Source of the DNA: CAVZVW01 sp963778845
GTDB taxonomy: Bacteria; Actinomycetota; Actinomycetes; Actinomycetales; Kineosporiaceae
Assembly: GCA_963778845.1 (NCBI GenBank)
Contig: CAVZVW010000009.1
Location: 1,302,001-1,366,000 of the forward strand
Reading direction: 5' to 3'
DNA length: 64,000 nt
Shown here: positions 33,035 through 40,374 of the stretch, one piece after another
How the letters are laid out: each line of letters opens with the position of its first letter
Numbering within the stretch: the stretch's first letter is position 1
The notes under the pieces: generated by a model
Databases searched by the model: none
Seen by the model: only the letters and a program-made list of their open reading frames with translations
What the model was told of the DNA's origin: nothing
Translations under genes and position numbers: made by a program

Positions 33035-33814
33035 ATGAGCTACCTCCGCGTCGCACAGGACGATCTACGCGCCGTCCTGGACGCGACGTCGCCGCTGAGG
33101 GCCACGGGCCGCGCCGACGCCACGACCGAGGTAGGAGACCTCCTGACGTCCTTGGCCCGGCTGGTGGGCTGCGACGCCGCCTTCTGGAACTGGATCTCGC
33201 TGGGCGAGGAGCACCTCGAGCACGCGCTGGTGGCGCCGACCCTCGGCTGGCAGCCGCAGCGGGCTCCCCTCGGCCCGTGGCGGGACCACCTCGCGGAGCA
33301 CCCGATCATGTCGGGTCGCTACGGCCCGGTGACTGCCATCAGTGATGTGTGGACCCGGCGGGAGTTCCAGGAGACGTGGCTCTACCAGGAGGCCTTCCGA
33401 CCCGCCGGGCTACGGCACGAGATCGGTCTGGAGCTGTCGCATGCCAGCGACGAGATGAGTGTGCTGGTGTTCTCGCGCGGGTCGGGGCGCGACTTCACCG
33501 ATCGCCAGCACCCGATGCTGCGCATGCTGCGCCCACACGTCGACGCGGCGGTGCATCGGCTGACCCGGGCTCCCCCGCAGCTGACTGCCCGCCAGGCCGA
33601 GGTGCTCAGGCTGGTCGGTGAGGGCCTGTCGGACTGCCAGATCGCGCGCAGGCTGTCGATCTCCGGCCGGACTGTCGGCAAGCACCTGGAGCACGTCTAT
33701 GCGCGCGCGGGCGTGAGCAGCCGCGTGCAGGCGGTGGCCTTGTACGGGCCGGCCCTCGACGGAGCACGCGCTCAGGAGCGGCAGAGCCTGCCCGTCACGT
33801 CGCTGACGAACTGA
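33035..33814 (+). CDS. LuxR family (GerE HTH) transcriptional regulator
   Basis: 259 residues from the ATG at 33035; the much longer frame upstream is a shadow of the haloperoxidase gene. Residues about 1-185 form an unclassified sensor region (VGCDAAFWNWISL, LGPWRDHLAEHPIMSGRYGPVTAISDVWTRREFQ) reminiscent of GAF/PAS-type sensors. Residues about 190-250 are the LuxR-type helix-turn-helix: LTARQAEVLRLVGEGLSDCQIARRLSISGRTVGKHLEHVYARAGVSSRVQAVA. It probably regulates the divergent exported enzyme through the palindrome between them. Its 3' end overlaps the convergent secreted-barrel gene by 43 bases. Confidence 0.9.
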   Translation: MSYLRVAQDDLRAVLDATSPLRATGRADATTEVGDLLTSLARLVGCDAAFWNWISLGEEHLEHALVAPTLGWQPQRAPLGPWRDHLAEHPIMSGRYGPVTAISDVWTRREFQETWLYQEAFRPAGLRHEIGLELSHASDEMSVLVFSRGSGRDFTDRQHPMLRMLRPHVDAAVHRLTRAPPQLTARQAEVLRLVGEGLSDCQIARRLSISGRTVGKHLEHVYARAGVSSRVQAVALYGPALDGARAQERQSLPVTSLTN

Positions 33815-34254
33815 CCGTTGACACCGGCGCCGGTGATGAAGAGGGTGCCCGTGACGCCGCTGAACCTCCCCGTGCCACCGAGGACGTCCTCGACGGAGGC
33901 GATGTGCCCGCGTGAGGCGTTGGCAGGGGCGTTGCCGATGCCGGTCTCTCGCACCGAGAGCGTGCCGTGCTCGGTCGTGTAGACGAGGATGCCGCTGACG
34001 GCCGCGTAGCCGGGGGCGGTCGCGGGCGCGGCGACGGCGCCGTCCATCGTGTAGAACGTCGTGCCCTCGATGTCGCCGCGGGCGGTCCCCGCCGCGCAGA
34101 ACCCGAAGGCGCTCGTGCAGCCGACCGTGGACTGGGCGTCCACGATGCGCGCCTGGACGGTGTCGCAGCGTGCCGAGGCCTGGGCCGACCCGGCGCCGAC
34201 GACGGCCGCCAGGCCGAGGGCTGCCGCCGCTGCCGCCTTCTGGTTTCTTCTCAT
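33772..34254 (-). CDS. Secreted allene-oxide-cyclase-like barrel protein
   Basis: 160 residues. The N-terminus is a clear signal peptide (basic RRNQK, then AAAAAALGLAAVVGAGSAQASA), and the mature part begins near ARCDTV. The mature region is rich in beta strands (GDIEGTTFYTMDG, AAVSGILVYTTEHGTLSVRETGIGN, ASVEDVLGGTGRFSGVTGTLFITG), as in dirigent / allene-oxide-cyclase-like barrels and DUF3224-type proteins. Four cysteines could form disulfides. The assignment is by pattern only, and no catalytic role can be claimed. It converges on and overlaps the LuxR-family gene. Confidence 0.6.
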   Translation of the reverse strand: MRRNQKAAAAAALGLAAVVGAGSAQASARCDTVQARIVDAQSTVGCTSAFGFCAAGTARGDIEGTTFYTMDGAVAAPATAPGYAAVSGILVYTTEHGTLSVRETGIGNAPANASRGHIASVEDVLGGTGRFSGVTGTLFITGAGVNGQFVSDVTGRLCRS

Positions 34255-34324
34255 GCGGCGGAGCCTAGAAACCCCAGGAGAGCCGGTGAAAGGTCCAATT
34301 TCGTCCTATCCGGGCGAGCCAATC

Positions 34325-34330
34325 TAGGCT
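34325..34330 (+). promoter_or_regulatory. Leaderless -10 box of the MocR-type gene
   Basis: TAGGCT, 6 nt before the GTG start at 34337. Confidence 0.6.
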
Positions 34331-34336
34331 GCGCGC

Positions 34337-35764
34337 GTGGAGCTGCATATCCGCCTCGACGGCCGCGAGGACCTGGCCGGGCAGGTGTACCGGCAGATCC
34401 GCGACGCGGTGCTGCTGGGCCGGCTTCGCGCCGGTGAGGCGCTGCCGCCCACCCGCGAGCTGGCACGGCGGCTGGAGATGTCCCGCACCACCGTCGCCGT
34501 CGCGTACGACAGGCTGGCAGCAGAGGGGCTCGTGAGCGGCCGGGTCGGTGCGGGCACCTTCGTCAGCCCCGGTCTGGCGCGGCCGGAGACCCCCCTCGGC
34601 CCGGCCGTCGAGGCCGTGCAGCCCCGCGCGGTCTGGGCGTCGGTCCGCGGGCCGAGCGAGGACCTCGCGCTGCCCTACGAGTTCGACTTCCGGGCGGGGT
34701 TACCCGACGCCCGGCTGTTCCCGTACGCGACGTGGCGGCGGCTGCTCAGCCAGCACGTGCGTGCCTCGGCCGTCGGCACGGGCATGTACGCGTCCCCGGC
34801 CGGGAACCCGCACCTGCGACAGGCGATCGCCCGGCACGTGGCGCTCACCCGGGCAGTGCGGACCGACGCGGACACGGTGCTGGTGACCAACGGCATCCAG
34901 CAGGCCGTCGACCTCGTCACGCGCGTCGTGCTCGAGCCGGGTGGGCGGGTCGCCGTCGAGGAGCCCGGGTACATCCCGCCGCGGATGGCGTTCATCGCCG
35001 CCGGGGCGCGCGTCACGGGGGTGCCGGTGGACGCCGAGGGCATCGTGGTCGAGGCGCTGCCGGACGACGCGCGGATCGTCTACGTGACCGCCTCCCACCA
35101 GTTCCCCCTCGGGATGCCCATGTCGCTGCCCCGGCGGCTGGCCTTGCTCGACTGGGCGGACCGCCACGGCGCGGTCGTCATCGAGGACGACTACGACAGC
35201 GAGTTCCGCTTCGCCGGACGACCCATCGAGCCGCTGCAGAACCTCGACCGGTCAGGCCGGGTGATCTACGTCGGGTCCTTCTCCAAGGTGCTGCTGCCCA
35301 CGCTGCGGCTCGGCTTCCTCGTGGCGCCGGCGTCGCTGCACGGTGCGCTGGCCAAGGCGCGGTTCGTCGCGGACTGGCACAGCGCGGAGCCCGCCCAGGC
35401 TGCCCTGGCCGCGTTCATCGACGAGGGGAGCCTGGCCCGCCATGTGCGCAAGGTGCACGCCCAGTACCGCGTGCGGCACCAGCGCATCGGCGCCGCGATG
35501 GCGCAGGACCTCGCCCCGTGGCTGCAGCCCATCCCCTCCGTGGCGGGTCTGCACGTCAGCGGCTACGCGCGCCGTGGCAGCCCGGCCCAGTGGCGCGAGG
35601 TCGTCGCGAGGGCCCGCGAGGTGGGCGTGGGTGTCTACACGCTCAACCAGCTCAGCCCCGGCCGGCTCACGCGCCCGGGCCTCGTGCTCGGCTACGGGGC
35701 CATCCCGACGGCGCACATCGACGAGGGGCTGCGGCGGCTGCGCACGTGCCTGCAGGACCTGTGA
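34337..35764 (+). CDS. MocR/PdxR-type regulator (GntR HTH + aminotransferase fold)
   Basis: 475 residues. The N-terminal GntR winged helix (LAGQVYRQIRDAVLLGRLRAGEALPPTRELARRLEMSRTTVAVAYDRLAAEGLVSGRVGAGTFVS) is fused to a fold-type I PLP-binding domain. In the latter, IEDDYDSEFRF has the cofactor-binding Asp/Tyr and YVGSFSKVLLPTLRLGFLVAP has the Schiff-base lysine. Such proteins sense PLP, often to control pyridoxal synthesis or amino-acid/GABA metabolism. No pdx gene is adjacent in this window, so the target is unknown. The leaderless promoter supports the GTG start. Confidence 0.93.
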   Translation: MELHIRLDGREDLAGQVYRQIRDAVLLGRLRAGEALPPTRELARRLEMSRTTVAVAYDRLAAEGLVSGRVGAGTFVSPGLARPETPLGPAVEAVQPRAVWASVRGPSEDLALPYEFDFRAGLPDARLFPYATWRRLLSQHVRASAVGTGMYASPAGNPHLRQAIARHVALTRAVRTDADTVLVTNGIQQAVDLVTRVVLEPGGRVAVEEPGYIPPRMAFIAAGARVTGVPVDAEGIVVEALPDDARIVYVTASHQFPLGMPMSLPRRLALLDWADRHGAVVIEDDYDSEFRFAGRPIEPLQNLDRSGRVIYVGSFSKVLLPTLRLGFLVAPASLHGALAKARFVADWHSAEPAQAALAAFIDEGSLARHVRKVHAQYRVRHQRIGAAMAQDLAPWLQPIPSVAGLHVSGYARRGSPAQWREVVARAREVGVGVYTLNQLSPGRLTRPGLVLGYGAIPTAHIDEGLRRLRTCLQDL

Positions 35765-35792
35765 GCCGCCCGCCGGACCGCCGGCGCGGGCG

Positions 35793-36490
35793 TCAGGGCG
35801 GGGTGGCGATCGCCAGCAGCATGTCGGCGACCTCGCGCGGGCGCCGCACCATGTCCAGGTGCAGCCCCTCGTCGTGCAGCACGGTCCAGCCGCGCCCTCG
35901 CGCCGCGGCGGCGTCCTCGTCGTAGGCAGGGCTCCACTGCACGTACGTCACGCGGTCGTCGGGCCACTTCGCCGGCACCGGCACGGGCTCGTCGAAGAAG
36001 GCCAGCGGCAGGCGGGGCTGCTCCGCCTCGATGAGGCGGCGCTCGCCGGTGTCGGGCACCACCATCGCCATGGCCTGCGGGCCCCACCACGAGGACCAGA
36101 CCGCGAGACGGTCGCCGCGGACCTGGCCCATGGCGAACGTGCGCAGCTTCGGCGAGGGCATGGTGCTGCCGCGCACCGCGGGGACCACGGCGTCGAGGAA
36201 CACCACCGTCGAGGCGGAGGTCCGGGCGGCCACGAGGGGCAGCAGCACACCGGACCCGGAGTGACCCACCACGACGAGGTCGCCGGCGTCGGGTCCCTCG
36301 AGCGGGGACGCCGCCGCCTGCGCCAGCGCTGCGGCCCGGTCCCACCACCCCTGCGCGACGTGCACGCTCGCCCGCAGATCGGGGACGGCGACCCCGGCCC
36401 CGGCGGCTCGCGCAGGACCGCCGCGCACCGCGACCAGATCCGGGGGCCGAGCAGCGGCGGGTGCAGCAGCAGGAACCGCGCGGGGCTCAC
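35793..36490 (-). pseudogene. Alpha/beta hydrolase, one frameshift
   Basis: The GTG at 36490 overlaps the stop of the flavoprotein gene. The N-terminal piece (SPARFLLLHPPLLGPRIWSRCAAVLRE) and the long downstream piece (AGVAVPDLRASVHVAQGWWDRA to the end at 35793) are in different frames. One base is missing in the GC run near 36405-36420. Joined, they give about 232 residues of an alpha/beta hydrolase with the nucleophile elbow GHSGSG and a C-terminal HDEGLHLDM histidine motif. The substrate is unknown. It is translationally coupled to the broken disulfide reductase, so the whole two-gene unit seems to be decaying. Confidence 0.75.
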
Positions 36491-37934
36491 CCGACGTCCT
36501 GCGGGCGCAGCCGTCGAGCCGCCTCGCAGATCGAGCCCGACAGCGAGGGGTACACGCTGAACGTCCCCGCGACCTCGTCGGCGGTGAGGCCGGTGGCGAC
36601 GGCGAGAGTGATCGGGAAGATCAGCTCGCTGGCCCGGGAGTGCCACGACGACCCCGCCGAGCACCTCCCCGGACCGGGCACCGCAGAACAGCTTGACGAA
36701 CCCGTCCTCGAGGCCCTGCATCTTCGCCCGCGCGTTCGTCTCCAGGCCGAGCTTGACCACCCGGGCGCGCACCTCTCCGGCCTCGACCTGCGCCTGGGTC
36801 CAGCCCACGGTGGCGATCTCCGGGGCGGTGAACACGTTGGCGCACACCGTGCGCAGGTCCAGCGGGGCGACGGTGTCGCCGAGCACGTGCGTCATGGCGA
36901 TACGTCCCTGCATGGCCGCGACCGAGGCCAGCATGAGGACGCCGGTGCAGTCGCCGGCGGCGTAGACCCCACGAGCACGGGTGCGCGACACCCGGTCGAC
37001 CACGATGTGACCGGCGGACGTCAGCTCGACCCCGGCCTACTCCAACCCGATGCCCGCCGTGTTCGGGACGGACCCGACGGCCACGAGGCAGTGCGAGCCC
37101 TCCACGACGCGACCGTCCAGCAGCGTCACCACCACCCCGTCGCCGGTGCGGGTGACGCCGACCGCGCGTGCCCGGGAGACGACCTCGAGCCCTCGACGGG
37201 CGAACACCTCCTCGATCACGCGGGCGGCGTCGACGTCCTCCGAGGGCAGCACGTGCTCTCGGGAGCTCACGAGCACCACACGTGAGCCGAGCGCCTCGTA
37301 GGCGCTGGCGAACTCCGCGCCGGTGACGCCGGAGCCGATCACCACGAGGCGCTCCGGAAGGGTGTCAAGGTCGTAGAGCTGGCGCCAGGTGAGGATCCGT
37401 TCCCCGTCCGGCACAGCCGTCGGCAGCTCGCGCGGGTGCGCCCCCGTCGCCACGAGCACCGCGTCGGCCTGCAGGCCGGCCCCAGTGGCGCCGCGGAGCC
37501 CGTCGACGACGACGCGATGGACGCCGTCCAGCCGGCCGCGGCCGTGCACCACCCCGACGCCCTCGGCCTCCATGCGCCGGTGGATGTCGGCCGACTGTGC
37601 CCGAGCCAGGGCACGGACGCGCTGGTTGACCGCGGCCAGGTCGACGGCGAGCGCGGCCTCCGGGTGCGCGGGCCCCCGCGGGGAGCCCGGGGCTCGGACG
37701 CCGAGGTCCGCGGCGTGCTCGCCCGAGGCGCAGGACGTCGGACGTCGCGATGAGGGTCTTGCTGGGCACCGCGTCCGTCAGCACCGCGGAGCCGCCCAGA
37801 CCGTCCCGGTCGACGATCGTGACGTCGGCACCCAGCTGTGCGGCGACCAGCGCTGCCTCGTACCCGCCCGGGCCGCCGCCGAGCACCACGACGCGCGTGC
37901 GCCCCGCGGCCCGCCCACCATCCCAGTCGCTCAC
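36487..37934 (-). pseudogene. FAD-dependent NAD(P) disulfide reductase family, broken
   Basis: Reassembled length about 481 residues, a normal flavoprotein disulfide reductase (LpdA/soluble transhydrogenase-like). The N-terminus has VVVLGGGPGGYEAALVAAQLGADVTIVD; the redox-cysteine region reads GLGGSAVLTDAVPSK, so the usual CxxxxC pair is absent as in LpdA-type quinone reductases. Three lesions are visible: one extra base near 37715 (after TSDVLRLG), an in-frame TAG at 37037-37039 where CAG (Gln) would fit in GIGLE-x-AGVEL, and one extra base near 36640 before RASELIFPITLAVATGLTADEV. The later NAD domain VVIGSGVTGAEFASAYEALGSRV and AAGDCTG motif are intact. A substitution nonsense plus two indels argues for a true pseudogene. 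Confidence 0.82.
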
Positions 37935-38040
37935 CCGGGCATTGTCCTCGTCCGAGCCGGGGACGCCGACCGCACGGGTGTGGTCCGACAGGGGCGACGC
38001 CGTGCGCGGCGGGTCGTCGGGTGCAGGCGCGCACGCTGTC

Positions 38041-38046
38041 TACGCT
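38041..38046 (+). promoter_or_regulatory. Leaderless -10 box of the gamma-glutamylcyclotransferase-like gene
   Basis: TACGCT, 6 nt before the ATG at 38053. Confidence 0.55.
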
Positions 38047-38052
38047 GGGCGC

Positions 38053-38520
38053 ATGGCCCTGTATGCGGCGTACGGCAGCAATCTCGACCCCGACCGCATG
38101 GGGGCACGTGCTCCTCACTCCCCCTTCTTCGGCAACGGGTGGGTGCTCGGGTGGCGCCTGACCTTCGGCGGGGAGGACATCAGCTGGGAGGGTGCGCTCT
38201 GCACCGTCGTCGAGGACCCCGGCTTCCAGGTGTTCGTGGGTCTCTACGACGTCACGCCGGCCGACGAGGCGGCCATGGACAAGTGGGAGGGCCTGGCGAT
38301 CGGGCTCTTCCACAAGATCCGGGTGCGCGTGCAGACGCTGGACGGGGAGGTGCTCGCCTGGATCTACGTGCTCGACGCGTACGAGGGAGGGCTGCCGACC
38401 GCGCGGTACCTCGGCATGCTGGCCGACGCGGCGGAGGCGGGCGGTGCCCCGGACGACTACGTCGAGGAGCTCAGGGACCGGCCGTGCTCGTCGGTCCACG
38501 ACACGCTTCCCCCCGACTGA
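38053..38520 (+). CDS. Gamma-glutamylcyclotransferase-family protein
   Basis: 155 residues from the ATG at 38053; a longer frame upstream is a shadow. The BtrG/GGCT fold is recognised from YAAYGSNLDPDRM at the N-terminus (substrate-binding YGSN), GWRLTFGGEDISWEGALCTVVEDPGFQVFVGLYDVTPADEAAMDKWEG (the glutamate is the likely catalytic residue), and WIYVLDAYEGGLPTARYLGMLADAAEAGGAPDDYVEEL. Family members cleave gamma-glutamyl amide bonds, releasing 5-oxoproline. The natural substrate here is unknown. It diverges from the broken flavoprotein gene. Confidence 0.88.
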   Translation: MALYAAYGSNLDPDRMGARAPHSPFFGNGWVLGWRLTFGGEDISWEGALCTVVEDPGFQVFVGLYDVTPADEAAMDKWEGLAIGLFHKIRVRVQTLDGEVLAWIYVLDAYEGGLPTARYLGMLADAAEAGGAPDDYVEELRDRPCSSVHDTLPPD

Positions 38521-38597
38521 GCCGCCGGTGCCGGGAGGGTCTGGCCGACCCGGCCTGACCGACCGGGCCTGGCCGACCGGGCCTGGGCGCCGGCGGC

Positions 38598-38603
38598 TAC
38601 GCT
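38598..38603 (+). promoter_or_regulatory. Leaderless -10 box of the purine nucleoside phosphorylase gene
   Basis: TACGCT, 7 nt before the GTG at 38611. Confidence 0.6.
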
Positions 38604-38610
38604 GCCGCGC

Positions 38611-39435
38611 GTGGCGCTCCGTCTGGACGACCCCGCAGCCGACCCCCGAGACGTCGCAGGGGCGGCGGCCGCGCGCCTGGCGGAGGTCACGGGCGCCCCG
38701 ACCCACGACGTGGCTCTCGTGCTCGGCTCCGGCTGGGCACCCGCCGGGGACCTGCTCGGGGAGACGCTCGCGACCCTGGCGACGACCGACCTGCCCGGGT
38801 TCAGCGCACCGGCCGTCGCCGGCCATGTGGGGACGATCCGCTCGGTGCGAATCGGCGACACCGACGGGCGGGCGCTGGTCTTCGGCACCCGCACCCACCT
38901 GTACGAGGGTCGCGGCGTGCGCGCCGTCGTCCACGGTGTCCGCACGGCGGCCGCCGCCGGGTGTCGCACGCTCGTCCTGACCAACGGGTGCGGCGGGCTC
39001 AACCCGGCCTGGTCACCGGGGACGCCGGTGCTGATCCGCGACCACATCAACCTGACGGGTGAGTCCCCTTTGGAGGGCGCGACCTTCGTCGACCTCACCG
39101 ACCTGTACTCGGCACGCCTGCGCGGGCTGTGCCGGGAGGTGGCCCCCGACCTCGACGAGGGCGTCTACGTCCAGTTCCGCGGCCCGCAGTACGAGACCCC
39201 GGCCGAGGTGCGGATGGCCGGCGTGCTGGGCGGTGACCTCGTCGGCATGTCCACCACGCTGGAGGCCATCGCCGCACGCGAGGCGGGGCTGGAGGTGCTG
39301 GGGATCTCGCTGGTGACCAACCTGGCTGCGGGCATCTCGGCGAACCCGCTCAGCCACGAGGAGGTCATCGAGGCAGGGCGGGCCGCCGCCCAGCGCGTGG
39401 GGTCCTTGCTGGCCGACGTCGTCCGGCGGATGTAG
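38611..39435 (+). CDS. punA: Purine-nucleoside phosphorylase
   Basis: 274 residues, the size of trimeric PNP. It splits inosine and guanosine with phosphate to base and (deoxy)ribose-1-phosphate. Visible are VLGSGWAPAGDLLG (phosphate-binding Ser/Gly loop), GTRTHLYEGRGVRAVVHGVRTAAAAGCRTLVLTNGCGGLNPAWSPGTPVLIRDHINLTG, the QFRGPQYETPAEVRM substrate loop with its Glu, GMSTTLEAIAAREAGLEVLGISLVTNLAAG (Thr/Met base pocket) and EEVIEAG. Together with deoC and the phosphohexomutase at 50-54 kb it could feed nucleoside pentoses into central metabolism. Confidence 0.94.
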   Translation: MALRLDDPAADPRDVAGAAAARLAEVTGAPTHDVALVLGSGWAPAGDLLGETLATLATTDLPGFSAPAVAGHVGTIRSVRIGDTDGRALVFGTRTHLYEGRGVRAVVHGVRTAAAAGCRTLVLTNGCGGLNPAWSPGTPVLIRDHINLTGESPLEGATFVDLTDLYSARLRGLCREVAPDLDEGVYVQFRGPQYETPAEVRMAGVLGGDLVGMSTTLEAIAAREAGLEVLGISLVTNLAAGISANPLSHEEVIEAGRAAAQRVGSLLADVVRRM

Positions 39436-39471
39436 CCGCGCCGGTGGCGCCGGGCGGGCCGGGCGCGCCGG

Positions 39472-40248
39472 TCACCCGGGTGGGGTCACGGCTGTGACCA
39501 TCGCGGCCAGGGTGGGGATGTCCTTCTTCAGACCGATCATCTCTCCCATGGCGTGCAGGCTGGCCTCGAACAGCGGGCCTGCGTCGTCCAGGCAGAAGTG
39601 CAGGTGGTTGTACACCTCCATGGCCACCAGGCCGTAGAGCTCCACCCACATGCGCAGGAACACCGCCAGCGCCCCGACGGGCAGGCGCAGGGCGACGTCC
39701 CCGATGACGTCGACCAGCGCACTGCGGTAGTCCTGCAGCTGGCGCACGAGGTCCGCGGGCAGGCTCGCGTCGTCGGCCACCGGGAAGGGCTGGCGCAGCC
39801 ACAGCTCGAAGAAGATCCCGGTGAAGACGGCCCCGAAGCGCATCCCGGCCTGGTGCACGGGGTCGTCGGCGTCGACCGCCTTGGGGACCGGCATGGAGAA
39901 CACGAGCCCGAACTCGCGCGGGTGCGCGACAGCCCAGGCCCTGAAGGCGACCGCGGTCGCCACGAGCCGGGCCCCGACGTCCTCGGCCGGGATGGCGTCG
40001 CGGGCAGCGGCAAGCACGCCGGTCAGCCGGTCGTAGGCGTCCGTCACGAGAGCCCTCTGCAGGTCGTCCAGGCTCGGGAAGTAGCGGTACAGGCCGGGCG
40101 CGGTCATGCCCATCTCGCGGGCGATCGCGCGCAGCGTCATCGCCGCAGGCCCGTGCTCGACGAGCAGCTGCAAGGCCGTCGACTTGATCTCGTCGACCGT
40201 CGCCGCCCTCACCCGCTCCCGGCGGGTCGCGGGCTCGAGAGAAATCAT
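39472..40248 (-). CDS. TetR/AcrR family transcriptional regulator
   Basis: 258 residues from the ATG at 40248; a frame up to 40305 has no better start. The N-terminal helix-turn-helix is VDEIKSTALQLLVEHGPAAMTLRAIAREMGMTAPGLYRYFPSLDDLQRALVTDAYDRL, and the C-terminal helical ligand domain matches the TetR WHG-type family (PREFGLVFSMPVPKAVDADDPVHQAGMRFGAVFTGIFFELWL). It diverges from the MMPL transporter, and the gap holds ACAGT/ACTGT dyads, so it very probably represses the exporter. The effector is presumably a transported hydrophobic molecule. Confidence 0.93.
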   Translation of the reverse strand: MISLEPATRRERVRAATVDEIKSTALQLLVEHGPAAMTLRAIAREMGMTAPGLYRYFPSLDDLQRALVTDAYDRLTGVLAAARDAIPAEDVGARLVATAVAFRAWAVAHPREFGLVFSMPVPKAVDADDPVHQAGMRFGAVFTGIFFELWLRQPFPVADDASLPADLVRQLQDYRSALVDVIGDVALRLPVGALAVFLRMWVELYGLVAMEVYNHLHFCLDDAGPLFEASLHAMGEMIGLKKDIPTLAAMVTAVTPPG

Positions 40249-40271
40249 GAAACTCCCCTTGACAGGAGCGA

Positions 40272-40310
40272 ACTGTAGATACCACAGTAAACACTGTTCG
40301 CACACACTGT
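40272..40310. promoter_or_regulatory. TetR operator region of the MMPL exporter
   Basis: ACTGT (40272), ACAGT (40284), ACTGT (40293) and ACTGT (40306). The central ACAGTAAACACTGT at 40284-40297 is a perfect 5-bp-arm dyad. It lies between the divergent regulator and transporter starts. Confidence 0.65.
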
Positions 40311-40374
40311 AAACTCTTGCGACTGCCCTTCATCGAACAGAGTACGCCGCAGGACCGCCGAGGAGGAGCAAGAC

